The notes: a model not told the origin generated them from the letters alone. 64,000 bases of DNA from Paenibacillus sp. H1-7 (GCF_022354825.1 NZ_CP031168.1:4651501-4715500); one strand, 5' to 3'. Positions 43,426 to 52,856 are shown, counted from the first letter of the stretch. Program-made: numbers and translations.

Positions 43426-44262
43426 TTATTTTCTCACTTGATTAGGCGCATGCTGCTCCAGCCAGCCCTTAAGCGGAACATCCTCAGGAAGCGGGGTATA
43501 ATACCCGTTGCAATTCGTACCGGCCCCGAGCAATTGGCGTCGGATCGGATCGGCACCCTCCCACAAATCCTGGACGGTCATATCGTCCTTTGTTCGGATC
43601 CACCGATAACCGTAGCCATAGAAAAGTACCTTTCGGGTAATATCCGACCAGTTCGTACTCGCCGTATGCCACAGTCTTCTGTCGAAAAATACGGCCGTTC
43701 CCGGTTTCACACAGACTGGAATCGCACCCTCCGGTTGGCCGTAACCGCTCTCTGGACGCTGTATCGTGTTGCTCAGATGGCTATTTGGCACAATCCAGAA
43801 ATTACCACGGCCCGGCTCGGAAAGATCCGATAGGAAGTAGGCAACCTTTAATGACATGCGCGGACGAGGCTCCGTTTCCATCTCGATATTCATCCGCCCG
43901 CTGTCCTGATGCCAACCAAAGGTTTTATCGTTTGGTTCCTGTCCTGTCGGAGGAGTCACAATCATGTGAGCATGATACAAATAAATGTTCCAGCCCAAAA
44001 TTCCCCATACTTTTGGCAGCACCTTTTCATAATCGACCAGATCCAGGAACAGCTTGTGGTCCGGTATGAAATTCGGATGAAACAGAGCCTTTGTCGTATC
44101 ATGTCCGGACTTCACATGCTTAGCGAATATACGGTCCACTTCTTCCGTCAGGGCACTGATATGCTCGGGAGACAGTGCATTCTCAAGCACCAAATAACCG
44201 GTATCGTTAAATGTCTTCCGTTCTTCTTCTGTCAGGGAGTATTGCAAACAAGATGGGTTCAT
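43426..44262 (-). CDS. Phytanoyl-CoA dioxygenase (PhyH) family protein
   Basis: 278 residues from the ATG at 44262 (GGAGG at 8 bases). Fe(II)/2-oxoglutarate oxygenase core: His118-x-Asp120 (FGWHQDSGR), distal His199 (DRRLWHTAST) and Arg210 (DITRKVLFY) for 2-oxoglutarate; the N-terminal GYLVLENALS strand is standard. It likely hydroxylates or demethylates the imported substrate at the start of the pathway. First gene of the catabolic operon; a cre-like site and a promoter-like element lie upstream. Substrate unknown. Confidence 0.92.
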   Translation of the reverse strand: MNPSCLQYSLTEEERKTFNDTGYLVLENALSPEHISALTEEVDRIFAKHVKSGHDTTKALFHPNFIPDHKLFLDLVDYEKVLPKVWGILGWNIYLYHAHMIVTPPTGQEPNDKTFGWHQDSGRMNIEMETEPRPRMSLKVAYFLSDLSEPGRGNFWIVPNSHLSNTIQRPESGYGQPEGAIPVCVKPGTAVFFDRRLWHTASTNWSDITRKVLFYGYGYRWIRTKDDMTVQDLWEGADPIRRQLLGAGTNCNGYYTPLPEDVPLKGWLEQHAPNQVRK

Positions 44263-44308
44263 TCTAACAACCTCCATTAACTATTTTTTAAAATATCATC
44301 AATACAAC

Positions 44309-44335
44309 ACTATACATTTATTGTAATCGCTTTCT
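44309..44335 (-). promoter_or_regulatory. Promoter region with cre-like site
   Basis: On the minus strand AGAAAGCGATTACA (44335-44322) closely matches the CcpA cre consensus; a -10-like TATAGT lies at 44314-44309, 47 bases before the PhyH start. No clear -35 was found. Suggests carbon catabolite control. Confidence 0.5.
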
Positions 44336-44385
44336 GAACAAAATATAGGGACACGATTCGGATGAATGGGGACTGCTTTCGGAAC

Positions 44386-46164
44386 TTATTCGATACCTTG
44401 GTCCACAACTGGAATTTGAAGCACCACCGTTGTACCTGCATTTACCTTGCTATAAATTTCAATTCCGTATCGCTCTCCGAAAGCTAGCTGTATTCGTCTT
44501 TGAATATTTAGTAAGCCGACTCCTCTTGCCGAGACGTTCCGGTCATCATCAGACCTGCTAAGCCTCTCGCGAAGGCTGATCAGCTCCTCCTCTTCTATCC
44601 CTTTGCCGTCATCAATAAATTCAAATCTCACGCAATTTCCTTGCATGACGAAACCTTTAATCGTCAACGTACCTTTATTATTTTTTCTTTCCAGACCATG
44701 ATAAACGGCATTCTCTACAATGGGCTGAAGTATCATCTTCGGTATTCGCATATTCATGATTGTTTCTTCAATAAGGATTTCCGTCCGAAATTTTTCCATA
44801 TATCGGATCGACATAATTCGCAAATAATCCTGAATGCATTTCACCTCACTGGCAATATGTACGATCGGGTCCTCCTTAATGCTGTATCTGAAGATTTTTG
44901 CCATGGCCGTTGATATTTCCACAATTTCTTTAATTCGATTCGCGAGACCGATACTTCGCAAACATTCCAGCGTATTGTACAAAAAATGCGGGTTGATTTG
45001 ACTTTGCAAAAACGATAGTTCCGCCTGCTTCTTAGCGAGCTCCATTTGATAAAGTGATACGTTTGCTTGAACAAACTTTTCGTTCGTTTCGTCCATTTTA
45101 TCAAGCATCTTATTGATTTCGGTCGCTAATATGCCGATCTCATTTCTTAACGGCATCTTCATCCGCCGTTTCCCGCCATTATTTCCGATAAAGTTAACGA
45201 ACCGGATAATTCGGCCGAGTGGCTGCGTCACACTGCGGATGAAAAAGTACCCCATAATAAATATCAGCAGCGTCATCACAATTCCGATTATAAAGCCCAT
45301 GTTCCGTATCGCTCTAAGCTTATCGGTCATTTCATTTATGGGGATCAAGCTGATGATTTTCCAGTGCAAGGCCTCAATGTCTTTTACTTGGATATGATTC
45401 ATCCTCTGATAGTAGAAAGCCTTATGCTCACTACTGTTCTTCACGCCTTCAAGGATCGTTTGGTCAAACTGCGTTTCCTTCAGCGAAATTTCATCACTGC
45501 TAACAATGCTGAACTGATTATCCAAAATAAAAAGCATCGAGTTCGGCGTGGCCTTCGTATCCATGACCATACGGTCGAGCATGTCGGATTTATAAATTAC
45601 GACACAAGTGCCGAGCTCTGCAGCATCATTCGGGTCGTTAAGGGTTGAAAAAATGGGATGCACAAAAAAATAAGCAGGTTTCTCCATCTCCTTCGGATCG
45701 AATACTTTTCCGTAGAATTGCTCCTGCTTATTCATTGGCAGCATATATTGCTTCTCGATTTCCCTCAGCACGACATAATCGAACGGATTGGATGCACCAA
45801 CGGTGTGTCCCTTTTTGTCGACAAGCATAATGGATTTGATATTTTTGTTTGATGATTTAATGCCTGACATAATTTCAATGACGACTTTGTTCAGCTTCAG
45901 CCTGTAAATCGGGTCATCGGAACCTAAGTAATCTTGAATTATCGTATTATAGGAAGAGGCCAGCGCAGCGTCTTTAATATCCTGCATGAAGGAAAGCAGC
46001 CTCTCCTCCACCTGCTTCATGATTTTGGACGTATGCACGTTCTCCTTGTCTTCGGTCAAGCTGTAGAAGCTGGCATAATAATAAATTTGCAATGTAAAAA
46101 TCATAAGGGTTGAAATGCCGATCAACAGCATAAGCTTTTGTTTTAAGCTCGCTCCTGATTTCAT
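44386..46164 (-). CDS. Sensor histidine kinase (YesM type)
   Basis: 592 residues from the ATG at 46164. Two membrane segments (near residues 8-28 and 280-305) enclose a large extracellular sensor domain; then a HAMP region (TQPLGRIIRFVNFIG), the His_kinase segment with phospho-acceptor His in QSQINPHFLYNTLECLRS, and the ATPase part with DDGKGIEEEEL and GVGLLNIQRRIQL. It senses an extracellular ligand and phosphorylates the response regulator encoded 11 bases upstream. It probably turns on the adjacent PhyH-to-LarA operon. The order regulator-then-kinase is the reverse of the pair at 62-64 kb. Confidence 0.92.
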   Translation of the reverse strand: MKSGASLKQKLMLLIGISTLMIFTLQIYYYASFYSLTEDKENVHTSKIMKQVEERLLSFMQDIKDAALASSYNTIIQDYLGSDDPIYRLKLNKVVIEIMSGIKSSNKNIKSIMLVDKKGHTVGASNPFDYVVLREIEKQYMLPMNKQEQFYGKVFDPKEMEKPAYFFVHPIFSTLNDPNDAAELGTCVVIYKSDMLDRMVMDTKATPNSMLFILDNQFSIVSSDEISLKETQFDQTILEGVKNSSEHKAFYYQRMNHIQVKDIEALHWKIISLIPINEMTDKLRAIRNMGFIIGIVMTLLIFIMGYFFIRSVTQPLGRIIRFVNFIGNNGGKRRMKMPLRNEIGILATEINKMLDKMDETNEKFVQANVSLYQMELAKKQAELSFLQSQINPHFLYNTLECLRSIGLANRIKEIVEISTAMAKIFRYSIKEDPIVHIASEVKCIQDYLRIMSIRYMEKFRTEILIEETIMNMRIPKMILQPIVENAVYHGLERKNNKGTLTIKGFVMQGNCVRFEFIDDGKGIEEEELISLRERLSRSDDDRNVSARGVGLLNIQRRIQLAFGERYGIEIYSKVNAGTTVVLQIPVVDQGIE

Positions 46165-46175
46165 GAGCACCTGTC

Positions 46176-46952
46176 TCACCTGCCCTCTCCGTGGAATCCG
46201 ACTTTGTTCTTGCGGAAGCCGGAAGGAGTGACACCGTACCATTTCTTAAACACCTTCGAAAAATAGTTGTAGTCCTTATAGCCGACATGCTGACTAACTT
46301 CCCAAATGCTTAGCTTATTTTCGGAAAGCAGCTGCTTGGCCTTGCTAAGCCGCAGACGGGTTACGTAGTCCGTGAAGGTGGATTTCATTGATTTTTGAAA
46401 CAGGTCACAGCAATAGGTATAATTAATATAATATTTATGGGACAGATCTTTCAGATGCAGATCTTCTTCATAGTGACCGTTCACATACTCGAGCAATTCC
46501 TTGAACTTCTCGTTGTTCAGCATGTCGCGGTCGATTGTAGCCGAGGCCGTGTCCTCCTCTCCTTTGCCCGGATTCGAATCCTGCAGATGGTGATACAGCC
46601 GTTCCAAAAGCTTATCCGCTTCTTCGAATTCAAGCGGCTTCAGCAAGTAGTCAAAACAGCCCAGTCGGATCGAATCCTGGGCATAGTGAAAATCAGCGGC
46701 ACCGCTTATGATGACGAATTCGGATTTAATCCCCAGATCTCGGCTCCTCTTCATCAATTCTATTCCTGTCAGCTCCGGCATACGAATGTCTGTCATGACC
46801 ACATCCGGGTGATCCCGTTCGATCATCACAAGGGCTTCGAGCGAATCTGTCGTATCCGCAATTACCTTAAACCCCATTTGCTCCCATTTGAACGTACTGC
46901 GAATCCCTTTCAACACCCATGGCTCATCATCTACAATTAATACCCGATACAT
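46176..46952 (-). CDS. YesN-type response regulator with AraC DNA-binding domain
   Basis: 258 residues. Receiver domain with VLIVDDEPW and phospho-acceptor Asp55 (VVMTDIRMPE), then a short linker and AraC-type double HTH from ~165 (LKDLSHKYYINYTYCCDLFQ and IWEVSQHVGYKDYNYFSKVF, ending P-S-G-F-R-K). Shorter than most YesN (~500 residues) because the middle region is missing. Forms a two-component system with the kinase downstream and probably activates the catabolic operon. Confidence 0.94.
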   Translation of the reverse strand: MYRVLIVDDEPWVLKGIRSTFKWEQMGFKVIADTTDSLEALVMIERDHPDVVMTDIRMPELTGIELMKRSRDLGIKSEFVIISGAADFHYAQDSIRLGCFDYLLKPLEFEEADKLLERLYHHLQDSNPGKGEEDTASATIDRDMLNNEKFKELLEYVNGHYEEDLHLKDLSHKYYINYTYCCDLFQKSMKSTFTDYVTRLRLSKAKQLLSENKLSIWEVSQHVGYKDYNYFSKVFKKWYGVTPSGFRKNKVGFHGEGR

Positions 46953-47117
46953 GAAGGTTCACTCCACTCCGAATGATTAGGGGCTCTAGCTCGGACAGGA
47001 CTCCCTATTTAAAGGGTATTGCTTACTATCGCATTAATGCATAGTTAGGAAATCTTCTTAATAAAGTATTTGACTTTGAAACCTTCATTGTGCAGCATGG
47101 TGCGTATGAGAAGAAAA

Positions 47118-47145
47118 ACTCCCGCCCCCCTATAGGGACGAGAGT
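47118..47145 (-). terminator. Terminator of the aldo/keto reductase gene
   Basis: Eleven-pair stem ACTCTCGTCCC / GGGGCGGGAGT (two G-U), then TTTTTCTTC on the minus strand, 19 bases after the stop. Confidence 0.85.
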
Positions 47146-47163
47146 TAGACTTCGTGTTGTGTA

Positions 47164-48117
47164 CTAAACGGGAAATGCGTCGTCTAACCTCTGCGTCTGC
47201 TCCTCGGTAAGCCTCCAGCCTATAGCACCTACATTTTCACGAAGCTGTTCCAATCGGCTGACTCCTATGATGGCTGCTGAAACCGCAGGGCGATCGATAA
47301 TCCAATTCAAGCTAACCTGTGCAGGCGTTTTACCTAATTCGTTCGCAACTTGCTTCAACACTTTAACACCATCTTGGAACTTCCTCGCCCTTTCTGCAAC
47401 TGCTGGCTCGTCTGCTCCCCTGCTTCCTTCCGGAACAGCTTCCTCATACTTGCCGGAAAGTATACCTCCACCCATTGGACTATATAAAATCATACCGATC
47501 CCTTGGTCGACACAAAGCGGTTGGAGTTCTTTTTCTATTGCGCGGTTGGCCAGGCTATAGTTGGGTTGCACCGATATAAAGCTGGCGAGCTTATTGACAT
47601 CGCTTACCCACAGTGACTTGGCAAGCACCCATGCAGGAAAATTCGAGCAGCCGATATAGCGTACTTTTCCCTGGCGGATCAGATCATCATATGCCCGTAG
47701 CGATTCTTCTAGTGGGGTTTCCCAGTCCACACCATGGGCCTGATAAAGATCGATATAATCCGTACCGAGCCGCCGCAGGCTGTTTTCAACTTCGTGCATA
47801 ATATGCAAACGAGATTGTCCTCTGTTGTTGATACCTGGCCCTACTTCACCATGCACTTTGGTTGCGACAACAACTTCGTCTCGACGTCCCTTGATCGCCC
47901 TGCCCAGTATCTCCTCCGCTTCCCCGCCCGTATACCGGTTGGCATTATCGAATAAATTGATCCCATGATCAATAGCCTCATGGATGATCCGTTCCGAATC
48001 TTCGGGCGTAACTTTTCCCGCTTTCCCCCAGCGTGGGTTCGAACTTCCGAAATTCCAGCAGCCTAAACTGAGTCGCGATACCTTTAGTCCCGATTTACCC
48101 AATCTAACGTATTCCAT
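47164..48117 (-). CDS. Aldo/keto reductase
   Basis: 317 residues. AKR tetrad: Asp57 and Tyr62 (FDNANRYTGG), Lys87 (VVATKVHG), His128 (LYQAHGVD). Cofactor-binding tail AIIGVSRLEQLRENV. Reduces aldehydes or ketones with NADPH; exact substrate unknown. AAGGAGG precedes the ATG. It is followed by its own terminator; NIPSNAP, Bcp and a second reductase gene lie upstream on the same strand. Confidence 0.93.
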   Translation of the reverse strand: MEYVRLGKSGLKVSRLSLGCWNFGSSNPRWGKAGKVTPEDSERIIHEAIDHGINLFDNANRYTGGEAEEILGRAIKGRRDEVVVATKVHGEVGPGINNRGQSRLHIMHEVENSLRRLGTDYIDLYQAHGVDWETPLEESLRAYDDLIRQGKVRYIGCSNFPAWVLAKSLWVSDVNKLASFISVQPNYSLANRAIEKELQPLCVDQGIGMILYSPMGGGILSGKYEEAVPEGSRGADEPAVAERARKFQDGVKVLKQVANELGKTPAQVSLNWIIDRPAVSAAIIGVSRLEQLRENVGAIGWRLTEEQTQRLDDAFPV

Positions 48118-48186
48118 TCTCTTTCACCCTCCTTAGAGCTTTCGATTTTCGATATAATTACTTACGGTTACATGTTGTGAACTTGA

Positions 48187-48507
48187 TTATTTTTGAAAAA
48201 AGGGTGCCTGTTTTAGATAAATGCTTTCAACTTTTTCCACGATGGGATTGTCTCTTTCCGTTTCCTCTTTCACCTTCTGCCATTCGGGATCATTGCGAAA
48301 AGCCTCAAAGCTCTTATTGCGCGACTCCATGTCCGGAAATTCCATTACATAGTAAAGCCGGTTGTGCTCCGGGTCCGTATCAATCCAAAAATCGGTTACG
48401 CGCATACCATGTTTGGCAAAAATCCCTAAAGTATGCTTAGCGAAACGGTCGTTAATGTCCTGCATTTTCCCTGGATATATATAATAAATTCGAAGTTCAT
48501 ACAGCAT
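48187..48507 (-). CDS. NIPSNAP-family protein
   Basis: 106 residues from the ATG at 48507 (GAGGGG upstream). One ferredoxin-like alpha/beta barrel unit: LYELRIYYIYPGKMQDINDR, LYYVMEFPDMESRNKSFEAF, DPEWQKVKEETERD. NIPSNAP proteins have no agreed enzymatic role. Between bcp and the aldo/keto reductase genes on the same strand. Confidence 0.85.
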   Translation of the reverse strand: MLYELRIYYIYPGKMQDINDRFAKHTLGIFAKHGMRVTDFWIDTDPEHNRLYYVMEFPDMESRNKSFEAFRNDPEWQKVKEETERDNPIVEKVESIYLKQAPFFQK

Positions 48508-48592
48508 AAAACAATTCCCCTCTCTGTTTTTTTGGGTAAGAACATTTGCCACATTCTCTAGGAAACAGCAGCTTCCGTTACTTCCCTGGCTG

Positions 48593-49057
48593 CTACTGTT
48601 TAATAGCCTCCAGCACTTCCGCAACATGCCCATCCACTTGAACTGCACGCCATTCTCTCACTAGAACACCTTGTTCATCAATAAGGAATGTAGACCGCTC
48701 CACACCATAAAACTGCTGCCCATCTCTTTCTCTCCGTTTCCAAACCCCGAATTCATTGCATACCTTCTGCTCAACGTCGGAAAGCAGCAGAAATGGAAGC
48801 TGATATTCCGCTATAAACTGATCGTGTGAGACCATATCGTCTGGACTGATACCAATGACTTCCGTATTCAGACTTGCAAATTGGCCGTTGTAATCTCTGA
48901 ATTCGCATGATTCTTTCGTACAACCCGGGGTCATGTCTTTGGGATAAAAGTAAATAACTAACCTTTTGCCTCGAAAATCACTTAACGATACTTCCTTACC
49001 GTTCGATGCTGGCAGAGTGAAATCAGGAACAATTTGTTGGATTTGTACAGTGGACAT
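48593..49057 (-). CDS. bcp: Thioredoxin-dependent peroxiredoxin Bcp
   Basis: 154 residues. Peroxidatic Cys46 and resolving Cys51 in TPGCTKESCEFRD, the Bcp/PrxQ arrangement; SLSDFRGKRLVIYFYPKD and the Arg in VERSTFLIDE complete the site. Reduces H2O2 and alkyl hydroperoxides using thioredoxin. TAAGGAGG precedes the ATG. Probably part of a stress-related set with the reductases on either side. Confidence 0.96.
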   Translation of the reverse strand: MSTVQIQQIVPDFTLPASNGKEVSLSDFRGKRLVIYFYPKDMTPGCTKESCEFRDYNGQFASLNTEVIGISPDDMVSHDQFIAEYQLPFLLLSDVEQKVCNEFGVWKRRERDGQQFYGVERSTFLIDEQGVLVREWRAVQVDGHVAEVLEAIKQ

Positions 49058-49143
49058 GTTATTTCCTCCTTAGGGATAATTTCTATGATAGTTGCCGTCC
49101 AATAATTGCACATACAGTACTTTTGTGTGTGAGTAAGGATAAT

Positions 49144-50160
49144 TTATCCTCTTCCCGCCCTCTGCTGTCGGTCCGCACCGCTATCATACGGATAAGTCAC
49201 AGGAAGCAGGGAAGCTTCATTTAAGCGATTCATATGGTCGACACTTAAGGACCAGCCGGATGCACTTAGATTGCTTGTCAATTGCTCGATAGTCCTTGCT
49301 CCAATAATCGGTGAGGTCACGCCTTCGCGCTGCAGCAGCCAATTGATCGCTGTTTGAGCAGGTGTTTTACCAGCCTCTTCAGCCACTGCATAGAGAGCAT
49401 CGAGCACCTTCCAAGTATGTTCATTGTTATAGTTTTTCCATGATTCGCCCCAGCCCTTGGCATCCGCTTGTGACACTCTGGAACCTTCGGGAGGAATATC
49501 CATGCCTCTGTGATACTTTCCGCTTAACCATCCGCCTCTGAGCGGACTCCAAGGAATGACACCGATGCCCTCACTTACACAGACCGGGATAATCTCAAAT
49601 TCGGTCGCGCGGCATAACAGATTGTATTGAGGCTGCAGACATGCAAATGGCTCCCAACCGTTCTGTCTGCTGAGATCAACGGCTTTTTGCAATTGCCAGC
49701 CACGAAAGTTACTTGCTCCGATATAACGAACCCAACCTCGTTTCACTAATTCGTTCAGTGTGCTGAGTGTTTCCTCCAAAGGGGTTTTGGGGTCCCATGC
49801 ATGAACTTGATAAAGGTCGATGTAATCAGTGCCAAGTCGGCGAAGACTGGCTTCCACACCCGCCATAATATGTTTGCGGCTTAGTCCCACATCGTTCGGC
49901 CCGCTGCCCATGACAAAGCGCACTTTAGTAGCGATCACCAAATCGTCGCGTTTTTTTTGCTTTAACCAGCGACCAACTATTTCTTCAGATACTCCAAGAC
50001 TATAAACATCGGCCGTATCGATTAAATTCCCACCTGCATTCACAAAATGGTCCATAATGCTAAAGCTGTCCTGCTCGCTCGTTTCTCGGCCAAATGTCAT
50101 TGCACCCAAACTAAGCTCACTTACCCGGAGACCCGTTTTTCCCATATAACGATATTCCAC
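49144..50160 (-). CDS. Aldo/keto reductase
   Basis: 338 residues, GTG start with AGGAGG upstream. Tetrad Asp48 and Tyr53 (IDTADVYSLG), Lys79 (VIATKVRF), His120 (LYQVHAWD); cofactor segment SPIIGARTIEQLTSNL. Belongs to the same broad subfamily as the gene at 47.2 kb but clearly diverged. Monocistronic or first of a loose group with bcp and the NIPSNAP gene. Confidence 0.93.
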   Translation of the reverse strand: MEYRYMGKTGLRVSELSLGAMTFGRETSEQDSFSIMDHFVNAGGNLIDTADVYSLGVSEEIVGRWLKQKKRDDLVIATKVRFVMGSGPNDVGLSRKHIMAGVEASLRRLGTDYIDLYQVHAWDPKTPLEETLSTLNELVKRGWVRYIGASNFRGWQLQKAVDLSRQNGWEPFACLQPQYNLLCRATEFEIIPVCVSEGIGVIPWSPLRGGWLSGKYHRGMDIPPEGSRVSQADAKGWGESWKNYNNEHTWKVLDALYAVAEEAGKTPAQTAINWLLQREGVTSPIIGARTIEQLTSNLSASGWSLSVDHMNRLNEASLLPVTYPYDSGADRQQRAGRG

Positions 50161-50368
50161 GCAGTTACCTCCTTAGTTTTTTCATCCATTTGCATCCTAA
50201 CTTCATCATACATAAAAAAAAAGAATAGTATAAGGGCTGATTTTAATGATATTTAGTAACTTTAGAGTAAGCTATGTGATTTGAAACGATCGTTTTATTT
50301 CTCTAGAAAAGTGTCAATTACACATTATTCTCCGAAATTTGAGGATAATTGCATCACGAATGATAAAA

Positions 50369-50391
50369 AAAGAGACCGACTCGGCCTCTTT
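50369..50391 (-). terminator. Terminator of the ABC exporter gene
   Basis: AAAGAGGCCG / CGGTCTCTTT stem (one G-U), minus-strand continuation TTTTATC; 16 bases after the exporter stop. On the plus strand a TT run also follows, so it may act both ways. Confidence 0.8.
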
Positions 50392-50406
50392 TTCATGAGC
50401 TTATTT

Positions 50407-52173
50407 CTAAAAAGAATCAGTTTTTACTGTTTCGTTCAAGTTCTGTACATTAAATAAACGTGCATATGCCCCTTCTTTTTTCATTAGTTCCTCATGGGTG
50501 CCTTTTTCTTTAATTTCACCATGTTCAATGAGAACAATTTGGTCTGCATGTGTAATCGTTGATAGTCGATGTGCAACAATTAGCGTTGTTCTATCTTTTG
50601 CCAATTGCTCCAAAGCTTCTTGGATTAAATGCTCCGACTCTAAATCAAGAGCAGATGTAGCTTCATCAAGCACCAAAATTCTCGGGTCTTTTAGAAATAC
50701 TCTTGCAATCGCTATCCTCTGCTTCTGACCTCCGGATAGCTTCACGCCACGTTCTCCAATCTCAGTATCGTATCCGTTTGGTAAATTTAAAATAAAGTCA
50801 TGGGCATTAGCAGCACGGGCCGCGTGAATGATCTCTTTCTCTGAAGCCCCTGGTTTCCCAAACAATATATTTTCTCTGACGCTGCCGCTAAACAAAATAT
50901 TATCTTGTAATACCATCCCAATCTGACTGCGCAAGCTTTTTATGGATAAATCTTTGAGATCCACATCATCCAGCAAGATTCTACCTTGTTGAATATCGTA
51001 AAACCGGGGAATCAAACTAATTAAGGATGATTTCCCTCCTCCGCTCATCCCTACTAGCGCAATGGTTTCTCCAGGACGAATATTCAAGCGGATATCGTTT
51101 AAAACCCAATCAGCAGAGTTATCATAACGAAAACTAACATGTTCAAAATCGATTTTCCCTTTTACTTCTTGTACGGATTTGGCTGCTGGTGAATCGACAA
51201 TATCATAAGGCTCATTTAGCAGTTCAATGACTCGTTCCAACGAGGCGCTCGCCTGGGTTAATTCTGTAGAAGAGTTGACCAAACGGCGAAGTGGACTGTA
51301 TAAACGGTCCAAGTATGCGAAAAAGGCTACAAAAGCACCTAGCGTGATACCGCCTTGAATAACCTGATACCCTCCATAAAATAAAACTAATAATGGAGCG
51401 ATATCTGTCAAAGTATTAATTATCGCGTTCGTCAATGCATTCCATTTGGTTAATGCCAATGCTTTTTGCAGGAAAAGAAGATTCTTCTTATCAAAGTTAT
51501 CTTTCTCCACATCTTCTAGGGTGAAGCTTTTAATGACGGAGATTCCGTTCACGCGTTCAAAAAGATGAGCCTGCATATCAGCCAGCGCTTGAGATCTTGA
51601 TTTGGAAAAAGCTCTTAGTTTACTATACAGCTTCTTTACGGATAGAGCGTAAAAAGGAAAAACGGCAATAGCAACCAAGGTTAATTCGACGTCCATATAA
51701 AACATAAACCCCATAGCAATGGAAAGCGTGAATAAATCCAGCCATACATTCATCATTCCGGTTTCAACAATGTTCTTGGTATTATCGGCATCATTGATCA
51801 TGCGCGAGATAATTTCACCGGTCTTATGGTTGTGATAATACCGGATGGATAGCTTTTGAATATGGTCATATAGACGGTTGCGCAGATCATACAGAATACG
51901 GCTTGTTGTTAATTGAGCAAAATATTGTCTCAAATACTCTATCGGTGCTCTAACTATAACAAACAAAGCGAACGCAAAGAGCATCACATAGATCAGCTTC
52001 TGAACTTTCACTTCAGCCGGTAAAGAACTGAGCAGCAGGTCATCAACGACGTATTTCAGAATGAGCGGTAATGTCAAGGGGATACCGAACTTTATCATCC
52101 CTATAAGCACTGTAATAACAACAAGCTTCCAATATGGTTTTACGAAAGATAAATAGGTTTTAAAGCCTGACAT
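50407..52173 (-). CDS. ABC exporter half-transporter (multidrug/lipid type)
   Basis: 588 residues: six membrane segments in the first ~310, then a nucleotide-binding domain with Walker A GMSGGGKSS (~374-382), Q-loop VLQDNILF, signature LSGGQKQR and Walker B ILVLDEATSALD. The membrane part (QKLSIRYYHNHKTGEIISRM) is typical of MsbA/BmrA-like homodimers. It would export lipids or drugs. AAAGGAG precedes the ATG. The CsoR-family gene on its right also reads leftwards, but starts 60 bases upstream, so shared transcription is possible. Confidence 0.94.
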   Translation of the reverse strand: MSGFKTYLSFVKPYWKLVVITVLIGMIKFGIPLTLPLILKYVVDDLLLSSLPAEVKVQKLIYVMLFAFALFVIVRAPIEYLRQYFAQLTTSRILYDLRNRLYDHIQKLSIRYYHNHKTGEIISRMINDADNTKNIVETGMMNVWLDLFTLSIAMGFMFYMDVELTLVAIAVFPFYALSVKKLYSKLRAFSKSRSQALADMQAHLFERVNGISVIKSFTLEDVEKDNFDKKNLLFLQKALALTKWNALTNAIINTLTDIAPLLVLFYGGYQVIQGGITLGAFVAFFAYLDRLYSPLRRLVNSSTELTQASASLERVIELLNEPYDIVDSPAAKSVQEVKGKIDFEHVSFRYDNSADWVLNDIRLNIRPGETIALVGMSGGGKSSLISLIPRFYDIQQGRILLDDVDLKDLSIKSLRSQIGMVLQDNILFSGSVRENILFGKPGASEKEIIHAARAANAHDFILNLPNGYDTEIGERGVKLSGGQKQRIAIARVFLKDPRILVLDEATSALDLESEHLIQEALEQLAKDRTTLIVAHRLSTITHADQIVLIEHGEIKEKGTHEELMKKEGAYARLFNVQNLNETVKTDSF

Positions 52174-52233
52174 AGGGAGCTCCTTTAATGATGATCACAA
52201 GGTAAATTGAAGTAGAGTATCGATAAGGTCCAA

Positions 52234-52587
52234 TTACCGGATAAACTTATCAAGCGCCTCGTTTAGCTGCTTCATGACTTCTTGTTCCGTACCAGATTTG
52301 GCAGCCTCAATGACGCACCCTTCCAAGTGATCTTTTAATATCAGTTTTCCGCAATTATCCAATGCGGAACGTATCGCGGCAATTTGGATGAGCAGATCGC
52401 CACACTCTCTTCCGTTTGCTGCCATATCTTTAACAGAACGGACATGACCTTCGATTCGAGCTAAACGATTGACTACACTTTTCCGATGACGGTGATGGTC
52501 TTCGCCAGCATGGTCATGAGTATGGCCGTGGGAATGGTTATTGCTATGATTAAGGTTATGTTCATTTATTTCTTTATTCTTGCTCAT
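52234..52587 (-). CDS. CsoR/RcnR-family metal-sensing repressor with His-rich N-terminus
   Basis: 117 residues from the ATG at 52587 (GGAGGGAG upstream). The four-helix core (NRLARIEGHVRSVKDMAANG) carries Cys62, His87 and Cys91 with the spacing of the CsoR Cys-His-Cys copper site. The first 35 residues hold about ten His (SHGHTHDHAGEDHHRHR), an extension not seen in classical CsoR and closer to nickel/cobalt or zinc chaperone tails. It should bind GC-rich operators and release on metal. Divergent from a MATE gene, with operator-like repeats in both promoters. Confidence 0.9.
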   Translation of the reverse strand: MSKNKEINEHNLNHSNNHSHGHTHDHAGEDHHRHRKSVVNRLARIEGHVRSVKDMAANGRECGDLLIQIAAIRSALDNCGKLILKDHLEGCVIEAAKSGTEQEVMKQLNEALDKFIR

Positions 52588-52632
52588 GTAAGATTCTCCC
52601 TCCATGGTTATACCATTAACATCAACATGTTT

Positions 52633-52662
52633 AGTCTAATGGTATCCCCCAAGGCAGGTCAA
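52633..52662 (-). promoter_or_regulatory. csoR-type gene promoter with half operator
   Basis: Minus strand: TTGACC, 18-base spacer, TAGACT. The spacer contains CCTTGGGGGATA, half of the GC-tract operator, suggesting autoregulation. Confidence 0.6.
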
Positions 52663-52724
52663 ATCGCACTGCCATTCATCGGTGTATTGAACTACATTGG
52701 GTTGCTTGATATTACTTATTGGAT

Positions 52725-52741
52725 AACCCCCTGAGGGGGTT
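52725..52741. promoter_or_regulatory. CsoR-type operator (perfect dyad)
   Basis: AACCCCC-TGA-GGGGGTT, the AT-flanked C-tract/G-tract dyad bound by CsoR/RcnR proteins. It lies between the csoR-type and MATE promoters. Confidence 0.75.
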
Positions 52742-52856
52742 GTATGAAGTATACTGCTACCATTTTTTCAAGTCAATTGATTTTAGAGATTATGAAAAAT
52801 ATACTACCCTTTCAGATAAAAGGACCTCACAAATGAATTCACTTTCAAGATAAAGA

